DNA of 30,956 nucleotides from JAAYZQ01 sp034428935 (GCA_034428935.1 DAOUHB010000082.1:1-30956); one strand, 5' to 3'; shown: positions 14,664-22,820, counted from the first letter of the stretch. Numbers and translations: made by a program. The notes: generated by a model not told the origin, from the letters alone.

Positions 14664-16923
14664 CCTGACCCACCTGCCGCAGGTCGAGGGCCTCATCGCC
14701 CAGATCGCGGCCGGAGGGCCGGGGCTCGTCGTGGTCGCGGGCCTCGACCCGCGGACTGCCGTCCTGCCCCGGGGCGAGGCCGGGCTGTTGCCCAGCGGCC
14801 GGGCCACCATCTGGCGGATCCTGATGCGCGAGATGCTCGACGCCCGTCCCCGCCAGCAGGCCTTGCTGGTCACCGGCGATCCGTCGCAGCGTTTGCCCCG
14901 CGACCTGCGGCGCCGGGTGCAGTTTGCCTCGTGGCCGCCCGGCAAGTCACACGCCGAGGCCATTGCCGAGGCGGCGGCACGCGGGCCGGATCTGCTCCTT
15001 GTGGAGCGGCTGGATGCCGGCAGCGCGTCGGCTGCCCTGCACGCGGCGGCCGGAGGGCTGCGCGTCCTGACCCAGGTCGACACGGTCTTTCGCGGCGCAG
15101 AAGTCGCCCGATTTCTCCTCGACCTGGGCGTGTCGCGAGAGCTCCTGTCGGCCCTGACGTGGGTCGTGGCCGTGGAGCGCCTGCCCACCCTCTGTTCCCA
15201 CTGCAAGGTGCCGGCGCAGCCGGATCCCGAGGAATTGGAGGGCTGGTGCCAGAGCTTCTCCGATTTCGAGCCGCTGCTGCGTGAGGGTACCTATTTCCGG
15301 GAGCAGGGCTGCGCCCGCTGTCGGGGAACGGGGCGCGAGGGCGAGGTGACGGCCTTTGACATCTGGCATCCGGATCCCGGGGCAGGAGCCGTGGAAGAGC
15401 AGCCCAGTGGCCTGCCCATCGCGGCCTACGTCCTGGGCCTCGCCGCCCGGGGAGCCCTGCCCCCCGGCGACGTGCAGCGCCTGGAGGCGGGCCGGCTGCG
15501 TCGCACCTACCGCCTTTTGCGCGCCAGCGAGCAGGCGACCCTCGAGGCCAAGGTGGCCCTGGAGCGCAGGCTGGCCGAGCTGGAAGCGGCCAACCGGGTG
15601 CTCCAGCAGCGCACCGAGGCCCTGATCTCCCTGGAGAGCATCGGCCAGGCGCTCATTGCCTCCACCAACCTGTCAGAGCTGGCCGGCCGGCTGTGCCGCA
15701 ACGCCTCGCAACTGTGCGGCGCCGACCGCGCCATCCTCTACTTCTTGCGGCCCGAGTCCGGCTCGGCCGAGGTGCTGGCCGTGACCGGCTGGGATCCCTC
15801 TCTCGTCGGCATGTCGCTGGAGGCGCAGTCGGTGTTTGGCTCGCAGGTGGGCAACGAGCCGGAGCCCTGTTCGGGATTTCCCCCGGGCGTGCCCAGGCAG
15901 CCCACGGATGTGACGGCCGATGCCCTGCGTGCCGCCCTGCGCGTGCCCTTTGTGGCAGAAGGCCAGCCGGTGGGCCTGATGATCGTCCACACCAGCCAGA
16001 AAGCGCGCTTTGCCCCCGGCGAGGTGGCCCTGCTGCGCGCCTTTGGCAACCAGGCAGCCATGGCCATCCAGCGCGCCGGGCTGACCGAGGCCCTCCGCGA
16101 CAAGGTCCGCCAACTGGAGGCTGCCCAGGTGGAGCTGGTGCAGAAGGAGCGCCTGGAGCGCGAGATGGAGCTGGCCCGGCAGGTACAGCAGAGCGTCCTT
16201 CCCCGGGTCTTTCCCCTGGTGCCGGGCTATACCTTTGCCGCTCGCAGCGAGCCGGCCCGCTGGGTGGGCGGCGACTTTTACGACGTCATCCTCCTGGACG
16301 CCGACCGTTTTGGCCTGGTCATCGGCGACGTGTCGGACAAGGGCATGCCGGCGGCCCTGTACATGGCCCAGGTGCACAGCCTGATCCGTGCCGAGGCGCG
16401 CCGCCAGCGCATGGCCGGCGCGCCGCTAGGATCGGGCGGCGCGGGTTCCCCGCCTCCACCCGAGGAGGTACTGCACACCGTGCACCGGCTCCTCCAGGAG
16501 CTCGGCCGGTCCAGCAAGTTTATCACCGTCTTTTACGGCGTGGTGGACACGGCCAGCCGGCGCCTGACCTACGTTCGCGCAGGCCACGACCTGCCCATCC
16601 TCTTGCGGGCGGGAGAGGTGCACCAGTTGCGAGGTGAGGGGCTGCCCCTGGGCTTTCCCGACATGGACGAGCTCTATCTTTCGCAGGAGACCATCGATTT
16701 GCAGTCGGGGGATCGGCTGGTGCTGTACACCGACGGGCTGACCGACGCCATCTCGCCCGACGGCCGGGCCTTTGGCCGCGAGCGCCTCATCGCTCAACTT
16801 CGCGCCAGGGCCGGGGTGGCGACCGCCGACCTGTGCGACGCCCTCTTTGCCGAGCTGGCGGCCCACCAGGGCACGGCCGACCAGTTTGACGATATGACCA
16901 TGTTGGCCGTCGAGGTTCACTGA
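14647..16923 (+). CDS. PilB/GspE-like pseudo-ATPase - GAF - PP2C (SpoIIE-type) phosphatase fusion
   Basis: 758 residues in three parts. Residues 1-240 resemble the C-terminal half of PilB/GspE ATPases: GLVVVAGLDP where Walker A should be, GLRVLTQVDTVFRGAEVARF like the GHLVLSTLHTND segment, then a four-Cys zinc motif (C183/C186 and C222/C225). The P-loop is gone, so this part should not hydrolyse ATP. A charged coiled coil (about 290-325) leads to a GAF domain (about 327-475). A second helix (QLEAAQVELVQKERLEREME) leads to a PP2C domain (about 505-757) with GGDFYDV, GDVSDKG, DGLTDAIS and DDMTMLAVEV, so its metal ligands are intact. Such phosphatases act in partner-switching or cyclic-nucleotide-gated signalling. 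The start may instead be GTG 14635. The gene overlaps the flavoprotein gene by 17 nt. Confidence 0.85.
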   Translation: MLKLDDLTHLPQVEGLIAQIAAGGPGLVVVAGLDPRTAVLPRGEAGLLPSGRATIWRILMREMLDARPRQQALLVTGDPSQRLPRDLRRRVQFASWPPGKSHAEAIAEAAARGPDLLLVERLDAGSASAALHAAAGGLRVLTQVDTVFRGAEVARFLLDLGVSRELLSALTWVVAVERLPTLCSHCKVPAQPDPEELEGWCQSFSDFEPLLREGTYFREQGCARCRGTGREGEVTAFDIWHPDPGAGAVEEQPSGLPIAAYVLGLAARGALPPGDVQRLEAGRLRRTYRLLRASEQATLEAKVALERRLAELEAANRVLQQRTEALISLESIGQALIASTNLSELAGRLCRNASQLCGADRAILYFLRPESGSAEVLAVTGWDPSLVGMSLEAQSVFGSQVGNEPEPCSGFPPGVPRQPTDVTADALRAALRVPFVAEGQPVGLMIVHTSQKARFAPGEVALLRAFGNQAAMAIQRAGLTEALRDKVRQLEAAQVELVQKERLEREMELARQVQQSVLPRVFPLVPGYTFAARSEPARWVGGDFYDVILLDADRFGLVIGDVSDKGMPAALYMAQVHSLIRAEARRQRMAGAPLGSGGAGSPPPPEEVLHTVHRLLQELGRSSKFITVFYGVVDTASRRLTYVRAGHDLPILLRAGEVHQLRGEGLPLGFPDMDELYLSQETIDLQSGDRLVLYTDGLTDAISPDGRAFGRERLIAQLRARAGVATADLCDALFAELAAHQGTADQFDDMTMLAVEVH

Positions 16924-17858
16924 GGCTGGCGGAGTTGTCCCAAAAGGCCCAGGCCCGCCGTCAAGAACGAGGCGCTGTCCAACTCGGGTGAGAGGTGATC
17001 GCCCGGCAGGATCAGCACCTCCACGCGGCTGGCGAGGGGAAAGTTGTCCCGGGAGAAGTTGGGCAGCGAGCGCTCGATCTCCTGGCCGCAATTGCACCCC
17101 TGGAACGCGTCGCGCCAGCGGACCACGCTGTCGCCCTCAGCCCAGAGGAGTACGACCTCGCCTGTGTAGCCAAAGGTGGGGCCCGGAACCCGCCTGCACG
17201 CCCAGCGCACGTCGGCGATGAGCCGCCGCAAAGAGCGGCTGCGCGCCAGATCCCACAGGAGCCCCTTGAGGAGGTTTGCGCCCACGCGCAGGATGGTGAG
17301 GATGCAGCGCATGTTCCCCCGCACCAGGTTGCGGCCCGCGACGCGCATGGACTCCTGAAAAAAGCTGCACACCAGCTCCGCGGGGCGCCGCTCCACGAGG
17401 CCGGCAGGGCAGAGCCCAAGATACTGGGGGAACAGGTCCGGGTCCTGGCTGGCGGCCCGCAGGGCCTCGCCCCCACCGTGGGACCAGCCCACGACCGTGG
17501 CCTGGATGGGCACGCCGTGCTGCATTTCCCCCGGGAACAGGCAGGCGATGGTCTCGCGGGCAATGGCGACGATCGCCTTTGCCTCGGCGTGATCCCCGCC
17601 CCGGGCGGGCACCGGATCGATGCAGCAGGCGATGCCCGAGCGGGACAGCTCGGCGGCGGTTGCCAGCAGGTTCCGGGGTCCATCCACGGTCTGGCCGTGT
17701 CCGGGGACCAGGATCAGGACGTTGCCCGCGGGCCGGCCGGCCCGGGCGTCGTGGGCGCGCCGCGCCTCCGAGCGAGCATCGACGGTGCGCAGCTCGAACT
17801 GCACCGCCTCACCGCCAACCATCACCGATCCGTACTCTCGCGTTGCCTCGCCGTCCAT
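16917..17858 (-). CDS. Alpha/beta hydrolase fold protein
   Basis: 313 residues. GNVLILVPGHGQTVDGPRNLL resembles the oxyanion strand, GWSHGGGEAL is the nucleophile elbow (Ser126), VVLLWAEGDSVVRW offers the acid and LPGDHLSPEL the His, so a full triad is likely. No signal peptide is seen, so the protein is probably cytoplasmic. Four close cysteines are scattered (CC at 78-79, GCNCG later). The substrate is unknown; an esterase or lipase-like role is only a fold-level guess. Start ATG 17858 lacks a close ribosome binding site (GAGAGGGG lies about 15 nt upstream), and ATG 17822 is an alternative. The 3' end overlaps the convergent phosphatase gene by 7 bp, so no terminator separates them. Confidence 0.8.
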   Translation of the reverse strand: MDGEATREYGSVMVGGEAVQFELRTVDARSEARRAHDARAGRPAGNVLILVPGHGQTVDGPRNLLATAAELSRSGIACCIDPVPARGGDHAEAKAIVAIARETIACLFPGEMQHGVPIQATVVGWSHGGGEALRAASQDPDLFPQYLGLCPAGLVERRPAELVCSFFQESMRVAGRNLVRGNMRCILTILRVGANLLKGLLWDLARSRSLRRLIADVRWACRRVPGPTFGYTGEVVLLWAEGDSVVRWRDAFQGCNCGQEIERSLPNFSRDNFPLASRVEVLILPGDHLSPELDSASFLTAGLGLLGQLRQPQ

Positions 17859-17909
17859 TGACGCGCCTTTGGCCCCTCTCCCGGCCCATCCTCGATACGG
17901 TGAGGAGGG

Positions 17910-17954
17910 GATCCCCCCCTTCCCTTGTAGGGAAGGGGGCCGGGGGATTAGGTT
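17910..17954. repeat. Intergenic GC-rich palindrome, AACCTAACCCCC family (copy 2)
   Basis: ATCCCCCCCTTCCC, ttgta, GGGAAGGGGG, then CCGGGGGATTAGGTT. The arms and closing motif match copies 1 and 3. It lies upstream of the hydrolase gene, between it and the GNAT terminator. Confidence 0.7.
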
Positions 17955-17991
17955 CTCTTGCGCCAGATTATACAACCATCCCGGGGAAATG

Positions 17992-18027
17992 AAAAAGAGC
18001 GAGGCCTCGGGTGAGACCCCGCTCTTT
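17992..18027 (-). terminator. Rho-independent terminator of the exonuclease-GNAT operon
   Basis: Stem AAAGAGCG (17994-18001) pairs with CGCTCTTT (18020-18027). Read on the minus strand the hairpin is followed by a T-run (complement of 17992-17996). It lies 119 nt past the GNAT stop. Read on the plus strand, only a short TTT follows. Confidence 0.7.
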
Positions 18028-18145
18028 CCCTCACAAGGAGGAGAAAGGAGTGCATCCAGTATATGCAAGAGGGGCCGGCGTACAGTAAGCAAGATCACAA
18101 TAGGACTGGTTTGGTCTAGTTATCGCCAGGCGGCCGGTGCATGTT

Positions 18146-18661
18146 TCAGGGACCGGGTGGGGGTGTGGGGCGAAAGCCGTAGCTTTCCAGGATGCCGACG
18201 ATGGCCGGGTTTTCCGCCGCGGCTCCCACCCGCCACACCTGGTGCTCCACCAGCCAGCGAAAGACCCGGAAGATGAGTGCCCGGCCAATGCCGCGTCGCC
18301 GGTAGCCGGGCCGGATGGCGAGCAGCTCCACGGCGCCGCGATGCGCGTCGCCGCCCGGCGCGGGCACGTCCACGCGGCCCACCACCAGCCCGACGGCCAG
18401 GGGGCCGTCAAAGGCCAGGAAGACGCCCTCGTGCTCCAGTCCCGGGTGGCGGGCATAGCCGGCGACGTCGCGGGCCGTCACCTTTTCCAGGGGCTCGCGG
18501 AAGGCGGCGTTGTACAGTTCGGCGATGACAGCCTCGTCGCTTGCCTGGTTCACCGGCCGCAAGGTAATGCCCGGGGGCAGGTCGTCCATGCCTTCCACCT
18601 GGCGTAAAAAGGCCTGGAGGTCGGCCAGCTCGACGTATACCTGCTCGGTCGTGTCGCTCAC
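18146..18661 (-). CDS. GNAT family N-acetyltransferase
   Basis: 171 residues. The acetyl-CoA loop VELLAIRPGYRRRGIGRAL (motif A, R/Q-x-x-G-x-G/A) is perfect, and the C-terminal ENPAIVGILESYGFRP is the usual last strand-helix-strand of the fold. The acceptor (protein, small amine or antibiotic) cannot be inferred. The start is GTG 18661, chosen because GGAGGA sits just before it, inside the end of the exonuclease gene; the gap between the stop and this start is 3 nt. The gene is thus translationally coupled to the exonuclease-WYL gene. A terminator hairpin lies downstream. Confidence 0.9.
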   Translation of the reverse strand: MSDTTEQVYVELADLQAFLRQVEGMDDLPPGITLRPVNQASDEAVIAELYNAAFREPLEKVTARDVAGYARHPGLEHEGVFLAFDGPLAVGLVVGRVDVPAPGGDAHRGAVELLAIRPGYRRRGIGRALIFRVFRWLVEHQVWRVGAAAENPAIVGILESYGFRPTPPPGP

Positions 18662-18664
18662 GCC

Positions 18665-19501
18665 TCAGTCCTCCGCGGCCAGCTCGACCACGCGGTCGAG
18701 GCGGAAAGTGCGCAACTCGCCCGCCCGGTGGCAGTGGGCCACCAGGTAGAGGTATCCTCGCTGCTCGCGCACGTGGAGGGGGCGCACCAGGCGGACGGTT
18801 TCCTGCCCTCGGGCGTCGACGTAACGCATGCGCACCTGCCCATTACACTGCAGGGCCTCGGCGATGGGCGGGGGTAGCGGCAGCGACTGAGGGAAGGGAT
18901 AGGGGATAGAGCCCCCCTGAAAGTCCAGGAGCTGGCCCAGGGTGCGCACGCCCCAGCGCGCCTCCACCTCCCACAGGATGCGCGCCAGCACCTCGGCCGT
19001 CGTGCAGGCGTCACCCAGGGCCCGGTGGACCGTGGCGGCCTCGATCTGGAGGGCGCGGGCCAGTGCCTGCAGGCCGTTGCGCGGAAAGCCAAAGGCCCGC
19101 CGCGCCAGGGTCAAGGTGTCCAACACCTCGCCCTCGGGTGGGGGTACGTGCGCGATCTCGAGCTCCATGGCCAGGAAGCCCAGGTCAAAGGGGGCGTTGT
19201 GGGCCACCAGCACGGCACCGTCGAGAAGCGACAGGAGGCGCCCGGCCACGTCCGAGAAGGGAGGCGCGCCTGCCAACATGTCGGGCGTGATGCCGTTCAC
19301 CGCCGCCGCCCCGAGCGAGAGGGATCTGCCCGGATCGACAAAGGATTCGAACCGCTCCACTTCCAGCTCGCCCGTGAGGCGCACACAGGCCACCTCGCAC
19401 ACCCGGTCGCCATAGGCCGGGCTCAGGCCCGTCGTCTCGACGTCGAACACGGCAAAGTTGGTTTCCGCCAGGGGCTGGTCGGAATCACATCGATAAATCA
19501 T
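18665..19501 (-). CDS. DnaQ-type 3'-5' exonuclease fused to a WYL domain
   Basis: 278 residues. The first 180 form a DEDDh exonuclease like the epsilon subunit or DinG/PolC proofreading domains. FDVETTG supplies Asp20 and Glu22, AHNAPFDLGFL Asp106, and HRALGDA His159 and Asp164, so all five catalytic residues are present. Residues about 215-275 (VRMRYVDARGQETVRLVRP, then GYLYLVAHCHRAGELRTFRL) match a WYL domain, a ligand- or nucleic-acid-sensing module found in regulators of phage defence and DNA damage. The ATG at 19501 is used; a GTG at 19537 is possible. Both have weak ribosome binding sites. It is co-transcribed with a GNAT gene and divergent from the GH3-like gene. Confidence 0.88.
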   Translation of the reverse strand: MIYRCDSDQPLAETNFAVFDVETTGLSPAYGDRVCEVACVRLTGELEVERFESFVDPGRSLSLGAAAVNGITPDMLAGAPPFSDVAGRLLSLLDGAVLVAHNAPFDLGFLAMELEIAHVPPPEGEVLDTLTLARRAFGFPRNGLQALARALQIEAATVHRALGDACTTAEVLARILWEVEARWGVRTLGQLLDFQGGSIPYPFPQSLPLPPPIAEALQCNGQVRMRYVDARGQETVRLVRPLHVREQRGYLYLVAHCHRAGELRTFRLDRVVELAAED

Positions 19502-19553
19502 CTCGTTTGCGGCCACGTCCCGGCGCCCGAGGCACACGATCTCGGATGCCGGT

Positions 19554-19582
19554 TTGCCTGCCTCGATCCTCTATGTTATACT
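19554..19582 (+). promoter_or_regulatory. Extended -10 promoter of the GH3-like gene
   Basis: TTGCCT (19554-19559), 17 bp, TATACT (19577-19582) with TG-T directly before it. Predicted start near 19589, a leader of about 35 nt. The same bases read TATAAC on the other strand, so the divergent exonuclease gene may use an overlapping -10. Confidence 0.68.
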
Positions 19583-19623
19583 TGGCCTGCTCCAATGTCG
19601 AGCTCCTTCAAGGAGGCAGAACC

Positions 19624-20775
19624 ATGGTTAGCCAGGAAAGAGCGTCGGCGGTCGACAGGCTGAAGGGCTTCTTGCAGCCCTGGAACGAGTCCATTGCCGA
19701 TCCGCAACGGGCCCAGGAAGCCGTCTTGCATCGTTACCTGCAGACCTATGCCCAGACCGAATACGGCCGGCGGCATGGCGCGGCCCAGGTGGGCAGCCTG
19801 GCGGACTATCGCCGGGCATTTCCCGTCACCACCTACGACGCCGACTACAAGCCCCTCATGGAGCGTGTGATGGCCGGCGACGTCGGCCTGCTCCTCAACG
19901 AGGAGCCCATTGGCTGGGCCATTACCCGGGGCACCACGAAGGGCGAATCGAAATTCATCCCCATGACCCCCACCGACCTGCGCATGCGGGTCAGCGCCGG
20001 GCGGGCGATGATGAACTATGTGGCCACCACCGGGCGCATGGACCTCTTTCAGGGCGTGAATCTTAACCTCAACTTTCCATCCATCGTCGGCACCGTGCGC
20101 GTCGGCGACCGGGAAGTAGAGTACGGTTACAGCTCGGGCATCTATACCCGGCACGTTTCGGCCGCGACGCCCATCCGTTCCGTGCCCTCCCAGGCCGAGA
20201 TCGATGCCCTGGGTGGCGGCAAGACCGCCGCCGATTGGGATGCCCGTTTCGAGCTGGCCTATCAAAAGTGCAAGGACGAAAACGTCACGCTGGTCGGGGG
20301 GGTGGCCACCACGGCGGTCCACTTTGGCCGCTACGTGCACCGCACCCACCGCGCCTATCCCAGGGATCTGTGGAAGACGCAGATCATGACCCTGGGCAGC
20401 GTGCCCGCCATCAACACCGCCTACGTCCCCGTCCTCCAGGCCCTTTACGGGCCGGCTGCCATCCGCGAGATCTATGGTGCCACGGAGGGGATGTTCGGGC
20501 AGCAGCGGGACGAAAAACGGGCCTGGGTGCCGAACTATGACCTGTTCTTCTTCGAAGTCCAGACCCGCTCCGGCATCAAGATGCTCCACGAAATGCGACG
20601 CGGCGAGATGGGCAGCCTCGTCGTGTCGACGCCCATCCTGGCGCGCTACAAGATCGGCGACCTCATCGTAGCCATGCAGCCACCCTACTTTCGCTGCATC
20701 GGCCGCGAGAAGTGGTGGACGCCGCTGCGCTACGGATGGGACGAGTTCCGGACCGGCAACCTGGGCAGGCTGTAG
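19624..20775 (+). CDS. GH3-like acyl-adenylating enzyme, short form
   Basis: 383 residues resembling GH3 acyl-acid-amido synthetases of the ANL superfamily. They adenylate carboxylic acids and join them to amino acids. TRGTTKGESKFIP (101-113) is the phosphate-binding loop, with Arg in place of the usual Ser. EIYGATEGMFGQQ (about 283-295) is the adenine-contacting motif, and ILARYKIGDLIVAM the Asp motif near the end. GH3 proteins are usually 500-600 residues. Here the chain stops shortly after YKIGDL, so the C-terminal lid domain seems to be missing. ATG 19624 follows AAGGAGG (19610-19616). The substrate is unknown. Monocistronic, convergent with the small membrane protein gene. Confidence 0.75.
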   Translation: MVSQERASAVDRLKGFLQPWNESIADPQRAQEAVLHRYLQTYAQTEYGRRHGAAQVGSLADYRRAFPVTTYDADYKPLMERVMAGDVGLLLNEEPIGWAITRGTTKGESKFIPMTPTDLRMRVSAGRAMMNYVATTGRMDLFQGVNLNLNFPSIVGTVRVGDREVEYGYSSGIYTRHVSAATPIRSVPSQAEIDALGGGKTAADWDARFELAYQKCKDENVTLVGGVATTAVHFGRYVHRTHRAYPRDLWKTQIMTLGSVPAINTAYVPVLQALYGPAAIREIYGATEGMFGQQRDEKRAWVPNYDLFFFEVQTRSGIKMLHEMRRGEMGSLVVSTPILARYKIGDLIVAMQPPYFRCIGREKWWTPLRYGWDEFRTGNLGRL

Positions 20776-20780
20776 AGCGA

Positions 20781-20832
20781 CCTCTCCCCCGGCCTCTCCC
20801 CTGCAAGGGAAGGGAGCCGGGGGGTCAGGTTA
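20781..20832. repeat. Intergenic GC-rich palindrome, AACCTAACCCCC family (copy 3), between convergent genes
   Basis: CCCCCGGC pairs with GCCGGGGG around a near-palindromic core (CTCTCCCCT, gcaa, GGGAAGGGAG). The closing GGGGTCAGGTTA supplies the stop codon (TAA on the minus strand) of the following gene. It could act as a bidirectional terminator-like hairpin, though there is no T-run. Confidence 0.7.
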
Positions 20833-21264
20833 CTCCCGCCGGCGCCGCAATCCTCCGAGGAGGAGGTAGAGGCCGATGGCGATGATGGCCAGGCCCCAGA
20901 TGACGCCCCAGTTTACCAGGCCGCCGAGGCCGATGGCCAAAAAGACAATGGCCAGGATCATGTTGCCGATGATGGGCTGGCGGTAGGCCGGAACGAGCAG
21001 GCGAAACACGACCTCCAGGAGGAGGATGATCCCGGCACCGACAAAAAATAGCTCCCACCCGTCTATGACCTCGAACCGGTCAAAGAGGCCAAGGTTGCTG
21101 GCCAGGAGAACGAGGCCGGCCCAGATCAGGATCACGGCCCACACCGCGGCGTTGATGGGATCCCGGCGCCACTTCTCGTCCCAGGTCTTTTCCTCTTTCT
21201 CTTCCTCCTTTTCCTGTTTCTCGTCCTTTTCCCCGTACTGACGCCTGCGTTCGTCTTCGGACAT
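20830..21264 (-). CDS. Small multi-pass membrane protein with charged N-terminus
   Basis: 144 residues. The first 35 are almost entirely charged (runs of Glu, Lys and Arg, then KTWDEKWRRDP). Four hydrophobic segments follow: AAVWAVILIWAGLVLLASN, ELFFVGAGIILLLEVVFRLL, IIGNMILAIVFLAIGLGGLV and VIWGLAIIAIGLYLLL. The paired helices and repeated hydrophobic pattern recall the N-terminal half of LiaF/DUF5668-type envelope-stress proteins, but I cannot assign a family firmly. ATG 21264 has an excellent GAGGAGGAGAG ribosome binding site. It has its own promoter at 21363-21392. The stop codon lies inside an intergenic repeat. Confidence 0.82.
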   Translation of the reverse strand: MSEDERRRQYGEKDEKQEKEEEKEEKTWDEKWRRDPINAAVWAVILIWAGLVLLASNLGLFDRFEVIDGWELFFVGAGIILLLEVVFRLLVPAYRQPIIGNMILAIVFLAIGLGGLVNWGVIWGLAIIAIGLYLLLGGLRRRRE

Positions 21265-21362
21265 CTCTCCTCCTCGAAGTTCACGGTCGAAACCCGGCTC
21301 CGCCCTTCCTGGCGCAGCCGGCCAGTGATGGTGACGCTGTTCGAGTCAAACTCCTGTCGCAC

Positions 21363-21392
21363 ATTATACCATAATCCATCTTTTGCTTGCAA
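21363..21392 (-). promoter_or_regulatory. Extended -10 promoter of the small membrane protein gene
   Basis: Minus-strand TTGCAA (21392-21387), 18 bp, TATAAT (21368-21363) preceded by TGG. Predicted start near 21356, a leader of about 90 nt. Confidence 0.7.
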
Positions 21393-21470
21393 GAGCGCGA
21401 GCACACGCTTTGCGGCTGTCGTGAGGTCGAGTGGTCGGCCAGGCCAGGGCCCGACCGCCCACCGTGCCTG

Positions 21471-22754
21471 TCAGGAGTCCTCCGCCTGCCGGGAGCCGGG
21501 CACGGGCGCGGCAGGAGCCGCGGCAGGAATCTCGGTCATGCCCCGCCATAGCAGCAGGGCGGCGACCAGGGCGCAGCCGGCGCCCGCCGCCGCCTGGACG
21601 CCGATGCCCTCCGGCTGCCACTCCCAGAGCCAACCCCCCGACGTGGCCCCGATCATGCGGCCCGCACTCATGGCCATCATGTTCAGCGACAGCAGCGAAG
21701 CCCGCGCCTCGGGGACCAGCTCGGTGGCCAGGGGCAGCAGTGAGACGATGCTGAACTCGAAGCACAGCACGGCAGCCACCAGGCCCGACATGGCCAGGAC
21801 CAGCCCCATGTTGGCCAGCATTGGCAGCAGGAGCAGGCAGCCCGCCAGGCACAGCAGGCCCATCAGCACGCTGCGCCGCTTGCCCAGGCGGTCGGTGATG
21901 ACCGTGGTGCCGAACTCGGCCACCGCCTCTACCGCGCCGATGGCGATGGAGGCCAGCCCGAGGGTGCTGAGGCTGAGGCCGAAGGAGCTTTCCAGCCAGG
22001 CGCCGTAGACGATGAACGGGATCTCGATGGAGGCCAGGATCAGCACGGTTGTGGCCAGCAGCACGATCACCGGGCGGCGCCGCAACAAGCTCCGCCAGGT
22101 GGGCAGGAGGGAGCGCAGCGCGGATCTGCTGCCGGGCGCGCGGTCTGCCGGCCGCCCGAGCGGCAGGCTGATGCGCGTCAGCCCCATGCTGAGCACGCCC
22201 AACACGGCCATGGCCACCCAGGGCGAGCGCCAGCCGAAGCGCTCGATGAGAAAGCCGGTGGCCGGCACACCCAGCAGCCAGCCCCCGGACCAGGCCAGCT
22301 CCACCGTGCCGACGGCCCAGGCGCGCCGATCGTAGGGCACCGTATCGCCCATGTAGGCATGCACCGCGGGGTCGTAGAGCACCTTGGACAGGCCAAACAG
22401 GGCAAAGGCCAGGACGGCCAGGCCCAGTCCCCGGCTGACGGCCATGAGCGCGGCGGCCAGGGCAAAGATGCCCAGCGACACCTGCATGATGCGCCGCCGT
22501 GGCTGGCGATCGGTCCACGGGCCCAGGAATGGCGCCGCCAACCCGGCCACGAATCGTGCCGTGACGAGGCTGCCCGCCGCCGCGACCGAGAGGCCCAGTC
22601 CGCGGGCGATGGCCGGCAGGAAGGGATAGACGATGCGGTGTGAGGTGTTCAGGATCGTGCGGGCAACAAAGATGATGGCCAGTTGGGCCCGCAGGGACAG
22701 CTCCCGCGGGCTTTCCGGTCCCGGGGTTACAGGGTCGGGCGACAATGATGGCAA
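21471..22754 (-). CDS. MFS transporter
   Basis: 427 residues and about 12 membrane helices. The loop between helices 2 and 3 reads FLGPWTDRQPRRRIM, the MFS motif A (G-x-x-x-D-R-x-x-R-R), with a second copy VITDRLGKRRSVLM in the C-terminal half. It fits the drug/metabolite:H+ antiporter group, but the direction and substrate are not visible. The start is TTG 22754 with AGCGAGGGAACGAG upstream; TTG 22745 is also possible. It is the last gene of an operon, 66 nt after the dipeptide epimerase, which makes peptide or amino-acid movement a fair guess. Confidence 0.9.
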   Translation of the reverse strand: MPSLSPDPVTPGPESPRELSLRAQLAIIFVARTILNTSHRIVYPFLPAIARGLGLSVAAAGSLVTARFVAGLAAPFLGPWTDRQPRRRIMQVSLGIFALAAALMAVSRGLGLAVLAFALFGLSKVLYDPAVHAYMGDTVPYDRRAWAVGTVELAWSGGWLLGVPATGFLIERFGWRSPWVAMAVLGVLSMGLTRISLPLGRPADRAPGSRSALRSLLPTWRSLLRRRPVIVLLATTVLILASIEIPFIVYGAWLESSFGLSLSTLGLASIAIGAVEAVAEFGTTVITDRLGKRRSVLMGLLCLAGCLLLLPMLANMGLVLAMSGLVAAVLCFEFSIVSLLPLATELVPEARASLLSLNMMAMSAGRMIGATSGGWLWEWQPEGIGVQAAAGAGCALVAALLLWRGMTEIPAAAPAAPVPGSRQAEDS

Positions 22755-22820
22755 CGTTCTCGTTCCCTCGCTATCGGGAGATTTTTCCGGCTGGACGCTG
22801 GCATGCCTCGGCCAAAGCTC

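Noticed and set aside
18050..18088. A 12-codon frame (MHPVYARGAGVQ) on the plus strand behind GGAGGAGAAAGGA, resembling a leader peptide
   Set aside because: No promoter or downstream gene on that strand. The region is the 3' untranslated part of the opposite operon.
19575..19580. TATAAC on the minus strand as the -10 of the exonuclease-WYL operon
   Set aside because: Overlaps the GH3 promoter -10, but I find no acceptable -35 at 16-18 bp, so it is mentioned only as a possibility.
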